64,000 nt of DNA from Bradyrhizobium sp. CSA207 (GCF_029051685.1 NZ_JAACFT010000038.1:17801-81800); one strand, 5' to 3'. Counted from the stretch's first letter, positions 47,825-57,322 are shown. Notes: generated by a model from the sequence alone, not told the origin. A program made the numbers and translations.

Positions 47825-48298
47825 TCAATCATCTGCAGGTTCAATTGGAATTGCAAAGCCTACCTTAACACGGTCGACAATAACCATCGTCTTAAAACCC
47901 TTGATGTTTGGATTCTCATAGAAGAAGCGACGCGTGAATTGCTCATAATCGTCCATGGTGCGCGCTGTGACGTACAGGACAAAATCAGCATCGCCGGTGA
48001 CGTAAAATCCGTTGACGACTTCAGTAGATGATTTGATGGCCTTCTTAAATCTATCGATTATATCTGTGCGCTCCCGCTCGAGGCTCACTAGCACGAGCAT
48101 CTGAAGAGGTCTTCCTACAGCTTTTGGCGAGACGATCGAGACGTCTGCCTCAATGATACCGTCTGAACGAAGGCGCTTTAGGCGTCGTTGACACGCAGTA
48201 GCAGAAAGCCCTGCCATTTCGCCAATCACCTCGGAAGTTAGACGGTTGTTTTTTTGCACGATCTCGAGGATGCGGGCGTCTGTTCGATCATACTGCAT
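47825..48298 (-). CDS. Lrp/AsnC-family transcriptional regulator (copy B)
   Basis: 157 residues from the ATG at 48298 ('MQYDRTDARILEIVQKNNRLTSEVIGEMAGLSATACQRRLKRLRSDGIIEADVSIVSPKAVGRPLQ'). Same architecture as copy A at 38974 and nearly the same sequence. Divergent from the aminotransferase/aldehyde dehydrogenase/ammonia-lyase block and so its likely local regulator. Ectoine-degradation operons of Sinorhizobium and Halomonas likewise carry an AsnC/Lrp gene beside an aminotransferase and a semialdehyde dehydrogenase. Confidence 0.93.
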   Translation of the reverse strand: MQYDRTDARILEIVQKNNRLTSEVIGEMAGLSATACQRRLKRLRSDGIIEADVSIVSPKAVGRPLQMLVLVSLERERTDIIDRFKKAIKSSTEVVNGFYVTGDADFVLYVTARTMDDYEQFTRRFFYENPNIKGFKTMVIVDRVKVGFAIPIEPADD

Positions 48299-48499
48299 AA
48301 CGGCTCCAGCCCTTGGGGTGAATCGCAGCGCCAACTGCCTGTACGATGCAGGAAATCTTCTGAACGACAGGAGATACGACGCAAATATATCCGTCACATC
48401 AGTATCCTGAATGCATAGGCATTTCAACAAAAGGGGCGCGCCGGACTTACAGATGGTGTTTCAAACTATTCAGCAGCCGGTGCCCGCGTCGCCGGAAGG

Positions 48500-48620
48500 A
48501 GCGGGGCTGCACGGAGTAAGCTTCGCGGCGGCTCTCGTGCTTGCTGGGGTGAGTAAAGACGTGCTGATTGCAAGGGAAGAGACGTTCGCAGACAGAGCGG
48601 CCATCCTTCTCTCCGCTGAT
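48500..48620 (+). pseudogene. Aldehyde dehydrogenase fragment
   Basis: 'GVSFAAALVLAGVSKDVLIAREETFADRAAILL' resembles the succinate-semialdehyde dehydrogenase segment with the pattern 'F.EPTVL..V..DMLVAREETFGP.A'. Nothing before it is recognisable; possible traces of the C-terminus continue to about 48830. It lies in the divergent promoter region between lrp copy B and the aminotransferase. Confidence 0.45.
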
Positions 48621-48878
48621 GTGAAATCCCTGTCGCCGGCGCTGAGTCGGGCGCTGGGCGCGCGCCCTGGTCTATGTGTGCGACGCCAGCGGTCCATGCG
48701 CCGAACTTACGTGAATATAGGCGTGCAGGTGATCGTCGCCCTGAAAGTTCGTTGGCCGCCATCTATCTGGGCTGAAGGAAGCGGCCGACCTCGTCCATCA
48801 AGACTCAACGTGCGGTCTCGTTGAGCCCAAATAAATCTGCTTTGCGAACCTCGCAGGTTGAACAGAGAGTGGTGCACC

Positions 48879-50282
48879 ATGGCAATCAATATCAAAGAAA
48901 TTAGCGAAAAAGACAAAAACAGCGTCCTGCATCCCTTCACGCATCTCAAGGATTTTGCGACCGGTAAGCTTGGCGAGCCGACGATCGTCGAAACTGGTAA
49001 TGGTATCCGTATTCAGGACGCTAATGGCAATCAGCTCATCGACGGCTTTGCCGGCATGTACTGCGTCAATGTTGGTTATGGCCGAACCGAAGTAGCTGAA
49101 GCCATTTCGCGTCAGGCCTACCGCCTCGCGTACTACCACTGCTACGCTGCGCACACCACGGACGAGCTAGCGATCCTCTCCGATCGTCTCGTCAAGATGG
49201 CGCCAGGAAAGATGAGTAAGGTCTTCTACGGCATGTCTGGTTCGGATGCCAATGAGACACAGGCCAAGCTCGTCTGGTACTACAACAATCTTCGAGGTAA
49301 GCCCAACAAGAAGAAGATCATCGCGCGAGAGCGTGGCTATCACGGCTGCAGCGTACTTTCCGGTTCGATGACCGGTATGAGCTTCTACCATGACTACATG
49401 GATCTCCCGCTGCCGCAGATCGTGCGCACGGGCGCTCCGCATTACTACTGGGGCTGCAATCCCGAGGAGACCGAGCGCGAATTCTCGGCCCGTCGCGCCG
49501 TTGAGCTCGACCAGCTCATCGAGCGTCTCGGCCCGGACAATGTCGGCGCCTTCATTGCCGAGCCGGTGCTCGGCACGGGCGGTATCACCCCGCCTCCGGT
49601 GGGCTACTGGGAAGCGATCCAGGCTGTACTCAAGAAGCACGACGTTCTCTTGATTGCCGACGAGGTGATCACCGGCTTCGGCCGCACTGGCTCGATGTTT
49701 GGCTCGGAGCACTACGGAATCGAGCCCGATCTGATCACGATCGCGAAGGGGCTGACTTCGGGTTACTTCCCGCTCTCCGGCGCGATCGTCGGGGACAAGG
49801 TCTACAGAGTTTTGGAAGACGGTGCTGACAAGGTTGGCGCATTTTCGCACGGCTACACCTATTCGGGTCATCCGATCGGTGCTGCCACGGCAAACGCCGT
49901 CCTCGACATCGTGGAACGGGAGAACCTTCCTGCCAATGCGCGCGAAGTCGGCGCCTACTTCCAAGCCCAGCTCAAGGAGAAGTTCGCGCAGTTGCCGATC
50001 GTTGGGGAAGTGCGCGGGGTCGGCTTGATGGGCGCAATCGAGTTCGTTGCCGATCGCGATAAGAAAAGGCGGTTTGATGCATCTCTCAAAGTTGGTGCTC
50101 GCATTTCCAAGGCGGCCCGCGATCGGGGGCTTATTGCCCGCCCCATGCCGCATGGTGACATCCTTGGCTTCGCTCCGCCGCTCGTGACCACCAAGGCGGA
50201 TGTTGATGACATTGTTTCGATCGCCGAGAGTGCCGTCCGCTCCGTGATGGACGAGCTCGTGCGTGATCGTGAGAAAATCTAG
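48879..50282 (+). CDS. Class III aminotransferase (omega-amino acid/diamine type)
   Basis: 467 residues from the ATG at 48879. PLP-dependent transaminase of the subgroup that includes putrescine/omega-amino-acid:pyruvate and diaminobutyrate aminotransferases. Family blocks: 'DGFAGMYCVNVGYGRTEVAEAI', 'VFYGMSGSDANETQAKLVWYYNN', 'RGYHGCSVLSGSMTG', 'LLIADEVITGFGRTG' (Asp261) and the PLP lysine Lys290 in 'ITIAKGLTSGYFPLSGAIV'. It takes a terminal amino group to give an aldehyde, and an aldehyde dehydrogenase gene follows 250 bases downstream. The exact substrate is not readable. Lrp copy B is divergent. Confidence 0.9.
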   Translation: MAINIKEISEKDKNSVLHPFTHLKDFATGKLGEPTIVETGNGIRIQDANGNQLIDGFAGMYCVNVGYGRTEVAEAISRQAYRLAYYHCYAAHTTDELAILSDRLVKMAPGKMSKVFYGMSGSDANETQAKLVWYYNNLRGKPNKKKIIARERGYHGCSVLSGSMTGMSFYHDYMDLPLPQIVRTGAPHYYWGCNPEETEREFSARRAVELDQLIERLGPDNVGAFIAEPVLGTGGITPPPVGYWEAIQAVLKKHDVLLIADEVITGFGRTGSMFGSEHYGIEPDLITIAKGLTSGYFPLSGAIVGDKVYRVLEDGADKVGAFSHGYTYSGHPIGAATANAVLDIVERENLPANAREVGAYFQAQLKEKFAQLPIVGEVRGVGLMGAIEFVADRDKKRRFDASLKVGARISKAARDRGLIARPMPHGDILGFAPPLVTTKADVDDIVSIAESAVRSVMDELVRDREKI

Positions 50283-50531
50283 AAAATAATGGCCGGATAC
50301 TTCGGCCACCAGTTGCCTAAGTCGCCTGCACTGAAAGCCGATGTGCGAGCAGCATCCGCTTCTCACGTAGATACACGCTTGAGGTCATGGGCTGCTCAGT
50401 CACCACAATTGGCTGAATGGGATCGCCGAGCTAAGAGCCCGGATGGGTAACCTTGAATATAATCCAAGCGGTAGCTTGGGCATCAAACGAGTAAACGACA
50501 CAAACACCGAACGGCAGAGCGGCGACCACGT

Positions 50532-51953
50532 ATGTCCGATAGCATAGACTACAAACTCTTCATCAACGGTGCGTGGCGCTTAGGGGGTAACGGCGCCGAT
50601 CTGCCCCTTCTCAATCCTGCCACCGAGCATGAGTTCGGGCGTGTCGCTGTTGCCTCGGCGTCGGATCTCGACGATGCGTTAACGTCCGCACAAGCGAGTC
50701 AGCTGCAGTGGTCGAATACACCGGCCGAGGAACGGGGGGCGCTTCTCATTCGCGCGGCACGGATTCTAAAGGGAAAAATCGATCTTGCGGCGGCTTCACT
50801 TTCGACGGAACAAGGCAAGACCCTGGCGGAAGCGAAGGGAGAGTATGCCCGCGCAGTCGAAATGCTCGAGTGGAATGGTGCGCACGCAGCGAAAACGTCG
50901 GCTCCATATCCGATAGACGGAAAACGGATCATCGTACCAGAAGCGATTGGTGTGGTTGCCGCATTCACGCCCTGGAACTACCCGGCCGTCCTTAACGCCC
51001 GAAAGCTTGGCGCGTCTATCGCCGCCGGCTGCTCGGTCATCCTGAAAGCGGCAGAGGAAACTCCAAGCGCCGGGGTCTATATAATCGAAGCTTTGCAAGA
51101 GGCGGGGATTCCACCGGGCGTTGTGAGTCTGGTCTTCGGAAGTCCGCCGATGATCTCTGAACACCTGCTCGCCTCGCCTGTCGTCCGAGCTTTGTCTTTC
51201 ACGGGTTCCACGCCAATTGGCAAAGGACTCGCGAAGATCGCCGCAAATAATCTGCAGCGCTGCGTTCTAGAGCTCGGTGGCCACTCCCCTGTTCTTGTCT
51301 TTGACGACACGAACCTCCTGAAGGCGGTTTCCGCAATATCCGAATACAAGTTTGAATGCGCAGGCCAAAGCTGCAACGCTCCTAGTCGCATTCTAGTCGC
51401 CAGATCGATTTATGAGGAGTGTCTGGCGAGACTAGTTCGGGCTGCAGAAAAGATCAGAGTAGGTGCGCCCAACGATCCCACCACGGACATGGGACCAATG
51501 GCGAATGCGAGACGCATTGAAGCCATGGAACGGCTGACGAAGGATGCTGTCGATCGTGGAGCGAAGGTTGAAACCGGTGGTAGACGCATTGGTCGAGCGG
51601 GCTTTTATTGGGCGCCTACAATTCTGAGCAATGTCCATCCCGAATCACAGGTACTCCACGAGGAGCCGTTCGGACCCATTCTTACGGTTGCGCCGTTCGA
51701 TACGATCGAAGAGGCAATCAAGGAGGCAAACGCCAGCGATTACGGCCTAGCATCTTATTTCTTTACCGACTCCCTCGAGCTTCGGAAGCGCATGGTCCGC
51801 AGCCTTTCGGCGGGCGCTATTAGCATAAACCACCTCAAGGGCGTTTCTGCGGATGCACCAAACACCGGCATTAAACAGAGTGGCTACGGTTACGAAGGTG
51901 GTGCGGAAGGTGTGAGAGCCTTCCAAACCCTTAAGCTCGTCAACGGAGGCTAG
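50532..51953 (+). CDS. NAD(P)-dependent aldehyde dehydrogenase (semialdehyde type)
   Basis: 473 residues. Oxidises an aldehyde, probably the semialdehyde made by the preceding aminotransferase, to the acid. Catalytic Glu247 in 'LELGGHSPVLVFDD' and nucleophile Cys281 in 'CAGQSCNAPSR'; cofactor loop 'FTGSTPIGKGLAK'; oxyanion Asn149 in 'FTPWNYPAVLNARKL'. Closest in pattern to succinate-semialdehyde dehydrogenases (GabD) and related aspartate-semialdehyde dehydrogenases of ectoine breakdown. It ends 208 bases before the methylaspartate ammonia-lyase gene, so it may be a separate transcript or the same one. Confidence 0.92.
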   Translation: MSDSIDYKLFINGAWRLGGNGADLPLLNPATEHEFGRVAVASASDLDDALTSAQASQLQWSNTPAEERGALLIRAARILKGKIDLAAASLSTEQGKTLAEAKGEYARAVEMLEWNGAHAAKTSAPYPIDGKRIIVPEAIGVVAAFTPWNYPAVLNARKLGASIAAGCSVILKAAEETPSAGVYIIEALQEAGIPPGVVSLVFGSPPMISEHLLASPVVRALSFTGSTPIGKGLAKIAANNLQRCVLELGGHSPVLVFDDTNLLKAVSAISEYKFECAGQSCNAPSRILVARSIYEECLARLVRAAEKIRVGAPNDPTTDMGPMANARRIEAMERLTKDAVDRGAKVETGGRRIGRAGFYWAPTILSNVHPESQVLHEEPFGPILTVAPFDTIEEAIKEANASDYGLASYFFTDSLELRKRMVRSLSAGAISINHLKGVSADAPNTGIKQSGYGYEGGAEGVRAFQTLKLVNGG

Positions 51954-52161
51954 ACGGTCTGTCGCGTCACGGACCAGCTTAGCGCTGATATACTCCTGAG
52001 CCGTTCTTTCGGCAGCGAAAGGCGTCGTCAGATCAAGTATTCGCAGGCTGGGTCGTTACATCCTTCGGCGATGGCTTTGCAGTACGTAGAGCCACGGGAA
52101 TGCAGTGCTTCATAGAGGTCAATAGCAGTCGAGACACAATAGGACTTAGATTGAGCGCAAA

Positions 52162-53445
52162 ATGACGATCTCTCCGACGATAACACATGTTATTCTGGCT
52201 CCTGGGAACGGAAGCTTCTTTTATGACGATCAAGCTGCAATACGTGCCGGCGCTACTCAGGACGGTTTTTGCTATCTAGGAGCGCCCCGGACCCCTGGCT
52301 TTACCAGTGTCCGTATGCCGTCGCGTTCGCTCAGCATCGGTCTAGTCTTGCCCGACGATGTGATCGTGTGGGGCGACATGATGAACGTACAATATTCCGG
52401 GACAGGCGGTCGTGAGCCAGTCTTTCGGCTCGACGCCATCGAAGCACTCACGAGATCCGTGGTTATCCCGCGGCTTCTGGGTGTAGACGTCTCTAACTTC
52501 CTCAGCGCTTGTGAACGTGTGCTCGCATGTCATGAGGACAGGCGTCTACCCCTCGCGATCGAATATGGCGTGAGCCAAGCTTTGCTTCGCGCCGCCGCTC
52601 ATAATGCCCGAACGACACTTGCCGAAGTGATTTGTTCGGAATTTTCCTTGCCATTACCGGAGAGGCGAGTTCCAATCTACGCCCAGAGTGGGGATGCGCG
52701 AGAATTGAACGTTGATAAGATGATCCTCAAGTCTGTCGACGTGCTCCCGCATGGATTGATTAACTCGCGCGCAAAGTTTGGCGCTTCAGGGGGCACGTTC
52801 CGGGAATTTGTCAAATGGGTCGCGAGACGCATAGCGCAGATCGGAGAGTCCGGATACCATCCTGTTCTGCATTTTGACGTTTACGGTTGGATAGGCCTCG
52901 AGATCGGAATGGACGCGCAAAAAATTGCCGATTTCATCGCGCGACTTGCGGATGATGTTCCAGGCTACCGACTTCATATTGAGTGTCCGGCAGACTTCGG
53001 GTCAACTGAAGTTCAGCTGCAAGAGTACGCCAAGATCGTCGCGCTGCTTGACAGGCGCGGCACAGAAGCCCGAATCGTAGTCGACGAGCAATGCAATACG
53101 CTGGATGACATCCGGCTCTTTGCCGAAGCAAAAGCGGCTCACTTGATCCAGATTAAGATGCCGGACGTTGGTTCGATTGCTGACTCTGCTAGGGCTGTGT
53201 TGTTGTGTAAGGAAAATGGGGTCGGTGCATATGTTGGCGGGAGCTGCACCGAAACGGACTTGTCAGCGAGGGCTGCGGTAAACATTGCAGTGGCTACACA
53301 GGCTGACATGATTCTCGCTAGACCAGGCATGGGCGTCGATGAGGGCATATCGATCGTCGGAAATGAGCAAAGCAGACTACTTTCCATACTGAATCATAGG
53401 CGCGCCCAGAATTCACGTCCGAATGTCGGAGCGGGATCCGCATGA
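52162..53445 (+). CDS. Methylaspartate ammonia-lyase
   Basis: 427 residues, enolase superfamily. Catalyses elimination of ammonia from (2S,3S)-3-methylaspartate to mesaconate. The residues match the Citrobacter amalonaticum enzyme nearly number for number: His197 ('VLPHGLINS'), Mg ligands Asp239, Glu274 and Asp308, the base Lys332 in 'IQIKMPDVG', and Cys362 in 'GGSCTET' (a Ser replaces the usual Thr before it). 'VPIYAQSGDARELNVDKMI' and 'RPGMGVDEGISIVGNE' are further family blocks. No glutamate mutase is present, so 3-methylaspartate must come from another route. The stop overlaps the CoA-transferase start (ATGA). Confidence 0.93.
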   Translation: MTISPTITHVILAPGNGSFFYDDQAAIRAGATQDGFCYLGAPRTPGFTSVRMPSRSLSIGLVLPDDVIVWGDMMNVQYSGTGGREPVFRLDAIEALTRSVVIPRLLGVDVSNFLSACERVLACHEDRRLPLAIEYGVSQALLRAAAHNARTTLAEVICSEFSLPLPERRVPIYAQSGDARELNVDKMILKSVDVLPHGLINSRAKFGASGGTFREFVKWVARRIAQIGESGYHPVLHFDVYGWIGLEIGMDAQKIADFIARLADDVPGYRLHIECPADFGSTEVQLQEYAKIVALLDRRGTEARIVVDEQCNTLDDIRLFAEAKAAHLIQIKMPDVGSIADSARAVLLCKENGVGAYVGGSCTETDLSARAAVNIAVATQADMILARPGMGVDEGISIVGNEQSRLLSILNHRRAQNSRPNVGAGSA

Positions 53446-54572
53446 CAACGGCACTTGAGGGCATTACCGTTGTTGCCGTCGAGCAGGCGGTAGCAGCCCC
53501 CTATGCTTCTTCGCGCCTTGCCGATGCTGGTGCGCGCGTCATTAAGATCGAACGCCCTGAGGGCGACTTCGCGCGAAATTACGATAAGCTGGTCAATGGG
53601 CAAAGTGCGTATTTCGTTTGGCTAAATCGTGGAAAAGAATCGATCTGCCTCGACCTAACTGTCGAGGAAGACCGCGAAGTGCTTGACGAGATGGTCGCTC
53701 GGGCTGATGTCTTCATTCAAAATCTAAAACCTGGTAGCATCGAAAAGCTTGGGTTTGGCTCAGTCGATCTTCGAAAGCGCTTCCCCCGGCTGATAACCTG
53801 TGACATCTCCGGATTCGGCGACAAGGGTGCGCTGTCGCATTTGAAAGCGTATGACCTGATCGTGCAAGCCGAGACCGCGCTTTGCGCCATCACCGGAACA
53901 GCACATGGTCCGGCGCGTGTCGGGGTGTCTGTATGTGATATTTCCGCTGGCATGACTGCTCTCAACGCAATCTTGCAGGCGCTGCTGGTGCGGGAGCGCA
54001 CGGGGCAAGGAATGAGCATTCGCGTATCGCTGTTTGATGCCATTGCGGACTGGATGAACGTTCCGGTGCTTCAATTCGAGTACGGTGGCCACCGGACTGC
54101 GCGAACTGGGGTTAACCACCCGTCGCTAGCTCCGTATGGAGCGTATCGCTGCGCGGACGGCAAAGATATCGTCTTTTCGGTCCAGAATGATCGTGAATGG
54201 GTGAACTTCTGCGCCAAATTCCTCAAGCAACCGGAATTGATCCATCGGCCAGGTTTCGTCGACAACATGCAGCGAATCAGCAACAGGGCTGCCTTGGATA
54301 AAATCGTCATCGATCGGTTTGCTCAAATCTCGAGCGACGAGGCGATGAGTGAACTAGAGGCTGCCGGACTTGCGTATGGACGGCTCAACCAGATCGAAGA
54401 CGTATCTAAACACCCCCACTTGCGACGAATACAGGTATCTACGCCGTCGGGCGACGTTCACGTAATCGCGCCGGGTGCGATTTTTGGTGAAGAAGACTAT
54501 CCCGCGCTGCGACCTGTTCCCGCTTGTGGAGTCGATTCTGGGACATTGCGCAAAGAGTTTGGGAAACGGTAA
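53442..54572 (+). CDS. CaiB/BaiF family CoA transferase
   Basis: 376 residues. Class III CoA transferase: 'LEGITVVAVEQAVAAPYASSRLADAGARVIKIERPEGD' at the N-terminus, the catalytic Asp167 in 'VGVSVCDISAGMTALNAILQALLVRERTGQGMSI', and 'NHPSLAPYGAYRCADGKDI'. Moves CoA between carboxylic acids. The four-base overlap with methylaspartate ammonia-lyase points to mesaconate as the acceptor, giving mesaconyl-CoA; this is inference. No hydratase or lyase for the next step is seen in the window. Confidence 0.9.
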   Translation: MTTALEGITVVAVEQAVAAPYASSRLADAGARVIKIERPEGDFARNYDKLVNGQSAYFVWLNRGKESICLDLTVEEDREVLDEMVARADVFIQNLKPGSIEKLGFGSVDLRKRFPRLITCDISGFGDKGALSHLKAYDLIVQAETALCAITGTAHGPARVGVSVCDISAGMTALNAILQALLVRERTGQGMSIRVSLFDAIADWMNVPVLQFEYGGHRTARTGVNHPSLAPYGAYRCADGKDIVFSVQNDREWVNFCAKFLKQPELIHRPGFVDNMQRISNRAALDKIVIDRFAQISSDEAMSELEAAGLAYGRLNQIEDVSKHPHLRRIQVSTPSGDVHVIAPGAIFGEEDYPALRPVPACGVDSGTLRKEFGKR

Positions 54573-54702
54573 CGAAACCACCGGTTAGTGAGTCCATTAG
54601 CTTCGCCATCGGGTGAATGATCAAGTTAGTTGAATCACTTCGCGTGAGTCCCAATTCGGTCACCATGATCGTAACCGGTATGAGCTCCCACGTCTGCGGA
54701 AA

Positions 54703-55310
54703 TCAGCAGGCGCGTGCGTAGCGGATCGGCATCCAGTGTTGGCGCGTGGCCTCGACGGCCGCTGGAATATCGGCGTAGGCGTTGCGCAGAAAGTCCACTG
54801 GTGGCGGTCCGACCGCGGACGGCCCTGATCGTCGCGGCAGTGTAGCAGGATGGGCAGAAGCAGTCCGTGATTGACGTTGCTGGCGTCCAGCAACGGCGCC
54901 CATGCCGATAGCCTGAGCCGCATCGCGGTGTAGAATCCCTGACACCAGGGTCCCAGATCGACATCGCCATTGGCTTTGCGCTGGTGCATCGGCTCGAACC
55001 GGTCGGGCGCGGTCGTAAGGACGTTGCTGATCTCGTTATGGCGCTGCGCGACGGCGGAGATCGCCGCGAACTCCGGAGTGCCACCGTGGTTGAAAGCATC
55101 GGCATCGATGGCGAGCAGCGGACAGATCCAGTCGAGCGGGCTCATCGACACTGGTCCGGCCACGATCGCGGCGACGTAGCCGTCGAGCATGGGCAGACTG
55201 GTGGCAGCAGGATGCCGATCGATGCGAGCCTGCAGCCATCGCTCAAGGGCCGCAAGCGGCATCGCGGCGGCGGCCATCGGTGACGATGCTTTAAGGCGAC
55301 GTGGGCTCAC
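54703..55310 (-). pseudogene. UPF0149/YecA-type passenger gene of IS66, frameshifted
   Basis: GTG start at 55310 overlapping the tnpC stop. 'LERWLQARIDRHPAATSLPMLDGYVAAIVAGPVSMSPLDWICPLL' and 'WCQGFYTAMRLRLSAWAPLL' identify the UPF0149 family often carried by rhizobial IS66 elements. After 'LLPILLHCRD' (about 54825) the frame shifts; the proper end 'VDFLRNAYADIPAAVEATRQHWMPIRYARAC' continues in another frame to 54703. Role in transposition unknown. Confidence 0.75.
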
Positions 55311-56390
55311 GCGGCGGCCTGCGCAATGTGCTGGCGGGCCGCCTTCCAGTTCCAGGCGAGCAGCTCGTGCAGCTGATGGCTTTTGGTTCTCCCGGAAACG
55401 ATACGTTCCAGCACGTCGGTCAGGTAGGCCTGCGGGTCGAGCTCAGGCATAACCATCCACCTGCAGAATGCCGGAAAAGCCCATTAATTGTCCGGCAATC
55501 TCCTCCCCGCGGCCGCCGGCGAATACGTAGGCAACGGCCGGCGGCGAGGGACCGCCCCATGGCCGGTCATCCATGGCATGCGCCCAGAACTGGCAGATGC
55601 GGGTGCGATGTCGTCCGGGATCGAGCACCGGCATCGGCGTCTCATCGCAGAACACGCGCGACGCGGCCTGAATCATCCGCAGCTGGAGCTCATAGAGGCT
55701 CTTGAGCCACCAGGCGGCACGCTTCACCCAGCCGGCGAGTGTTGCGCGGTCAAGATGGATGCCCTGGCCGGCCAGAATCTGCACCTGCCGATAGAGCGGC
55801 AGATACCAGGCGAACTTCGAGACCACCACGTGGCTCACCAGCGCGGTCGAGGCCATGCCGCTCTCGATCAGGCGCGGCAGTACCTTCGCCTGAACCACGC
55901 CATCGGTGCCGCTGCGGCAGCCATATTTGGGGCGGACCGTACGTAACACCCGCAGGATCGCCAGGATCACGTCCAGCACCTCGCTGACGTCCTCCCCAAT
56001 CTTGTGAAGCTGGCCCTGGCAGCACGGGCACGCGGTCGCCTCCGGCTCCAGCACCTGCTCGCAGCGGGGCAGGTGCTTGGGCAGCGAACCGATGTTGCGG
56101 CGCGCCTTCTTCCGCAGCGGCTTGCCCAGCGGCTTCGCCGCAGCTGTATCGTCGTTGGCAGCTGCAGGCGGCGTGACGCCGGTCTCAAGATCGCCAAGCT
56201 CAAGCGCGAGCTGCTCGGCCACTAGTGCGGCAAGCCGCTCCGAGCGCTTCCCGAAGATCATCTCCTTGAGCGTCTGCATTGCTACGCGCAGCTTCTCGTT
56301 CTCAGCGTCAAGCGCAAGCACCATCTCGGTTAGCGCTGCTGGATCGGTCGGGAGAGCATCGGAGCGAATCGCCATGATCAAAAGATACAT
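55307..56390 (-). pseudogene. tnpC: IS66 TnpC transposase with internal deletion
   Basis: Starts near 56390 or 56375 ('MAIRSDALPTDPAALTEMVLALDAENEKL'), with the leucine-zipper-like N-terminus, 'KTLKEMIFGKRSE'-type block, zinc finger ('CEQVLEPEATACPCCQG') and the first catalytic Asp in 'VFCDETPMPVLDPGR'. After 'GILQVDGYA' at 55443 the frame ends and the gene jumps to its last ~45 codons ('ELDPQAYLTDVLERIVSGR', ending 55307). About 200 codons with the remaining catalytic residues are lost. Confidence 0.88.
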
Positions 56391-56425
56391 CCGCGCGCTA
56401 CAGGCTCCAGCGAAATCCTCACCTC

Positions 56426-56779
56426 TCAGCCGACAACCGCCGGCTGCTTCACAGGCTTGGGTGAGACACGCGTCCATTCAAGCCCGTCGAGCAGCATCGC
56501 GAGTTGCGTCGCACTCAAATGCACAACGCCGTCGCGGATCGGCGGCCAGGTGAAGCGCCCCTGGTGCAGCCACTTCGTCACCAGCACCATGCCGCTGCCG
56601 TCCCACGCCAGAAGCTTTACTCTGTCCGCGCGCTTGCTGCGGAACACGAAGACGTCGCCGCAATACGGGTTGGCACGTAGCGCTTCGCTCACCAGCGCCG
56701 ACAGGGTGTGCACCGACTTGCGAAAGTCGACCGGCTGTGCCGCCAGAACCACCTTAAGGTCTGACCGTAGCGCAATCAC
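56426..56779 (-). CDS. tnpB: IS66 TnpB accessory protein
   Basis: 117 residues, GTG start at 56779 overlapping the tnpA stop. 'QPVDFRKSVHTLSALVSEALRANPYCGDVFVFRSKRADRVKLLAWDGSGMVLVTKWLHQGRFTWP' is the complete IS66 Orf2 signature. Required for transposition together with TnpA and TnpC; here it is intact in an otherwise broken element. Confidence 0.92.
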   Translation of the reverse strand: MIALRSDLKVVLAAQPVDFRKSVHTLSALVSEALRANPYCGDVFVFRSKRADRVKLLAWDGSGMVLVTKWLHQGRFTWPPIRDGVVHLSATQLAMLLDGLEWTRVSPKPVKQPAVVG

Positions 56780-57255
56780 CGGATCCCTCGAAGCGCCGAC
56801 AGCACCACCGAAAGCGTCGCCGGATCCACTCCCGGCTCGACGCGGATGCGCGCCCCGTTCATCTCGATCTCGACCACTCCACAGACCTTGGCCTGCGGTG
56901 CGGCAATCTCCAAGGGCTTCATCTGTACCGGCGAAATACACTCGGACGCGCCAGATCTCCCGCCATCGCTCTCGGCACCAATTTGGATCGGCACGAAGTT
57001 CTGGGCTTTGCCGGCCACCGTCGCCGCAACCTGGCGTCGCCACACTGTGAGCAGTCCGCGGGAAACGCCATTGCGCCGCGCCACCTCGGAGATGTTCGCA
57101 CCCTCCTCAAAGCTCTCCGCCACGATCCGGGCCTTCTCCTCGCTGGTCCACCGTCGCCGCCGGCGCTCCCCGGTGATCACCTCAACGCGACGATAAGAGT
57201 CGCCTTCCTGCCTGGCATCAAACATGGCATTTGCCATCGCTTCACCTCCACCCAT
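56776..57255 (-). CDS. tnpA: IS66 TnpA accessory protein
   Basis: 159 residues. Helix-turn-helix of the IS3/IS66 OrfA type ('RRRRWTSEEKARIVAESFEEGANISEVARRNGVSRGLLTVWRRQ', ~30-74), then a variable C-terminal part ending in 'IRVEPGVDPATLSVVLSALRGIR', as in IS66 TnpA. Intact frame, stop overlapping the tnpB start. Confidence 0.9.
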   Translation of the reverse strand: MGGGEAMANAMFDARQEGDSYRRVEVITGERRRRRWTSEEKARIVAESFEEGANISEVARRNGVSRGLLTVWRRQVAATVAGKAQNFVPIQIGAESDGGRSGASECISPVQMKPLEIAAPQAKVCGVVEIEMNGARIRVEPGVDPATLSVVLSALRGIR

Positions 57256-57322
57256 CAGCTCATGCCAGGTTGTATCTCAAGCGAGCCGCGCGATGACGAG
57301 GTGGAGGTCTCATGCCGCTTAC

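Larger units (their letters stand above)
54671..57322 (-). mobile_element. IS66-family element with internal deletion
   Basis: 2.65 kb, with imperfect inverted ends: GTAACCGGTATGAGCTCCC at 54671 and, on the other strand, GTAAGCGGCATGAGACCTCC ending at 57322. Genes on the minus strand in order: tnpA, tnpB, tnpC (deleted), UPF0149 passenger (frameshifted). It separates the CoA-transferase gene from the ABC transporter genes. I could not see an 8-bp target duplication. Confidence 0.82.

Noticed and set aside
48411..48824. Plus-strand frame of 137 codons as a gene
   Set aside because: Its only recognisable part is a fragment of aldehyde dehydrogenase, so it is a remnant rather than a gene.
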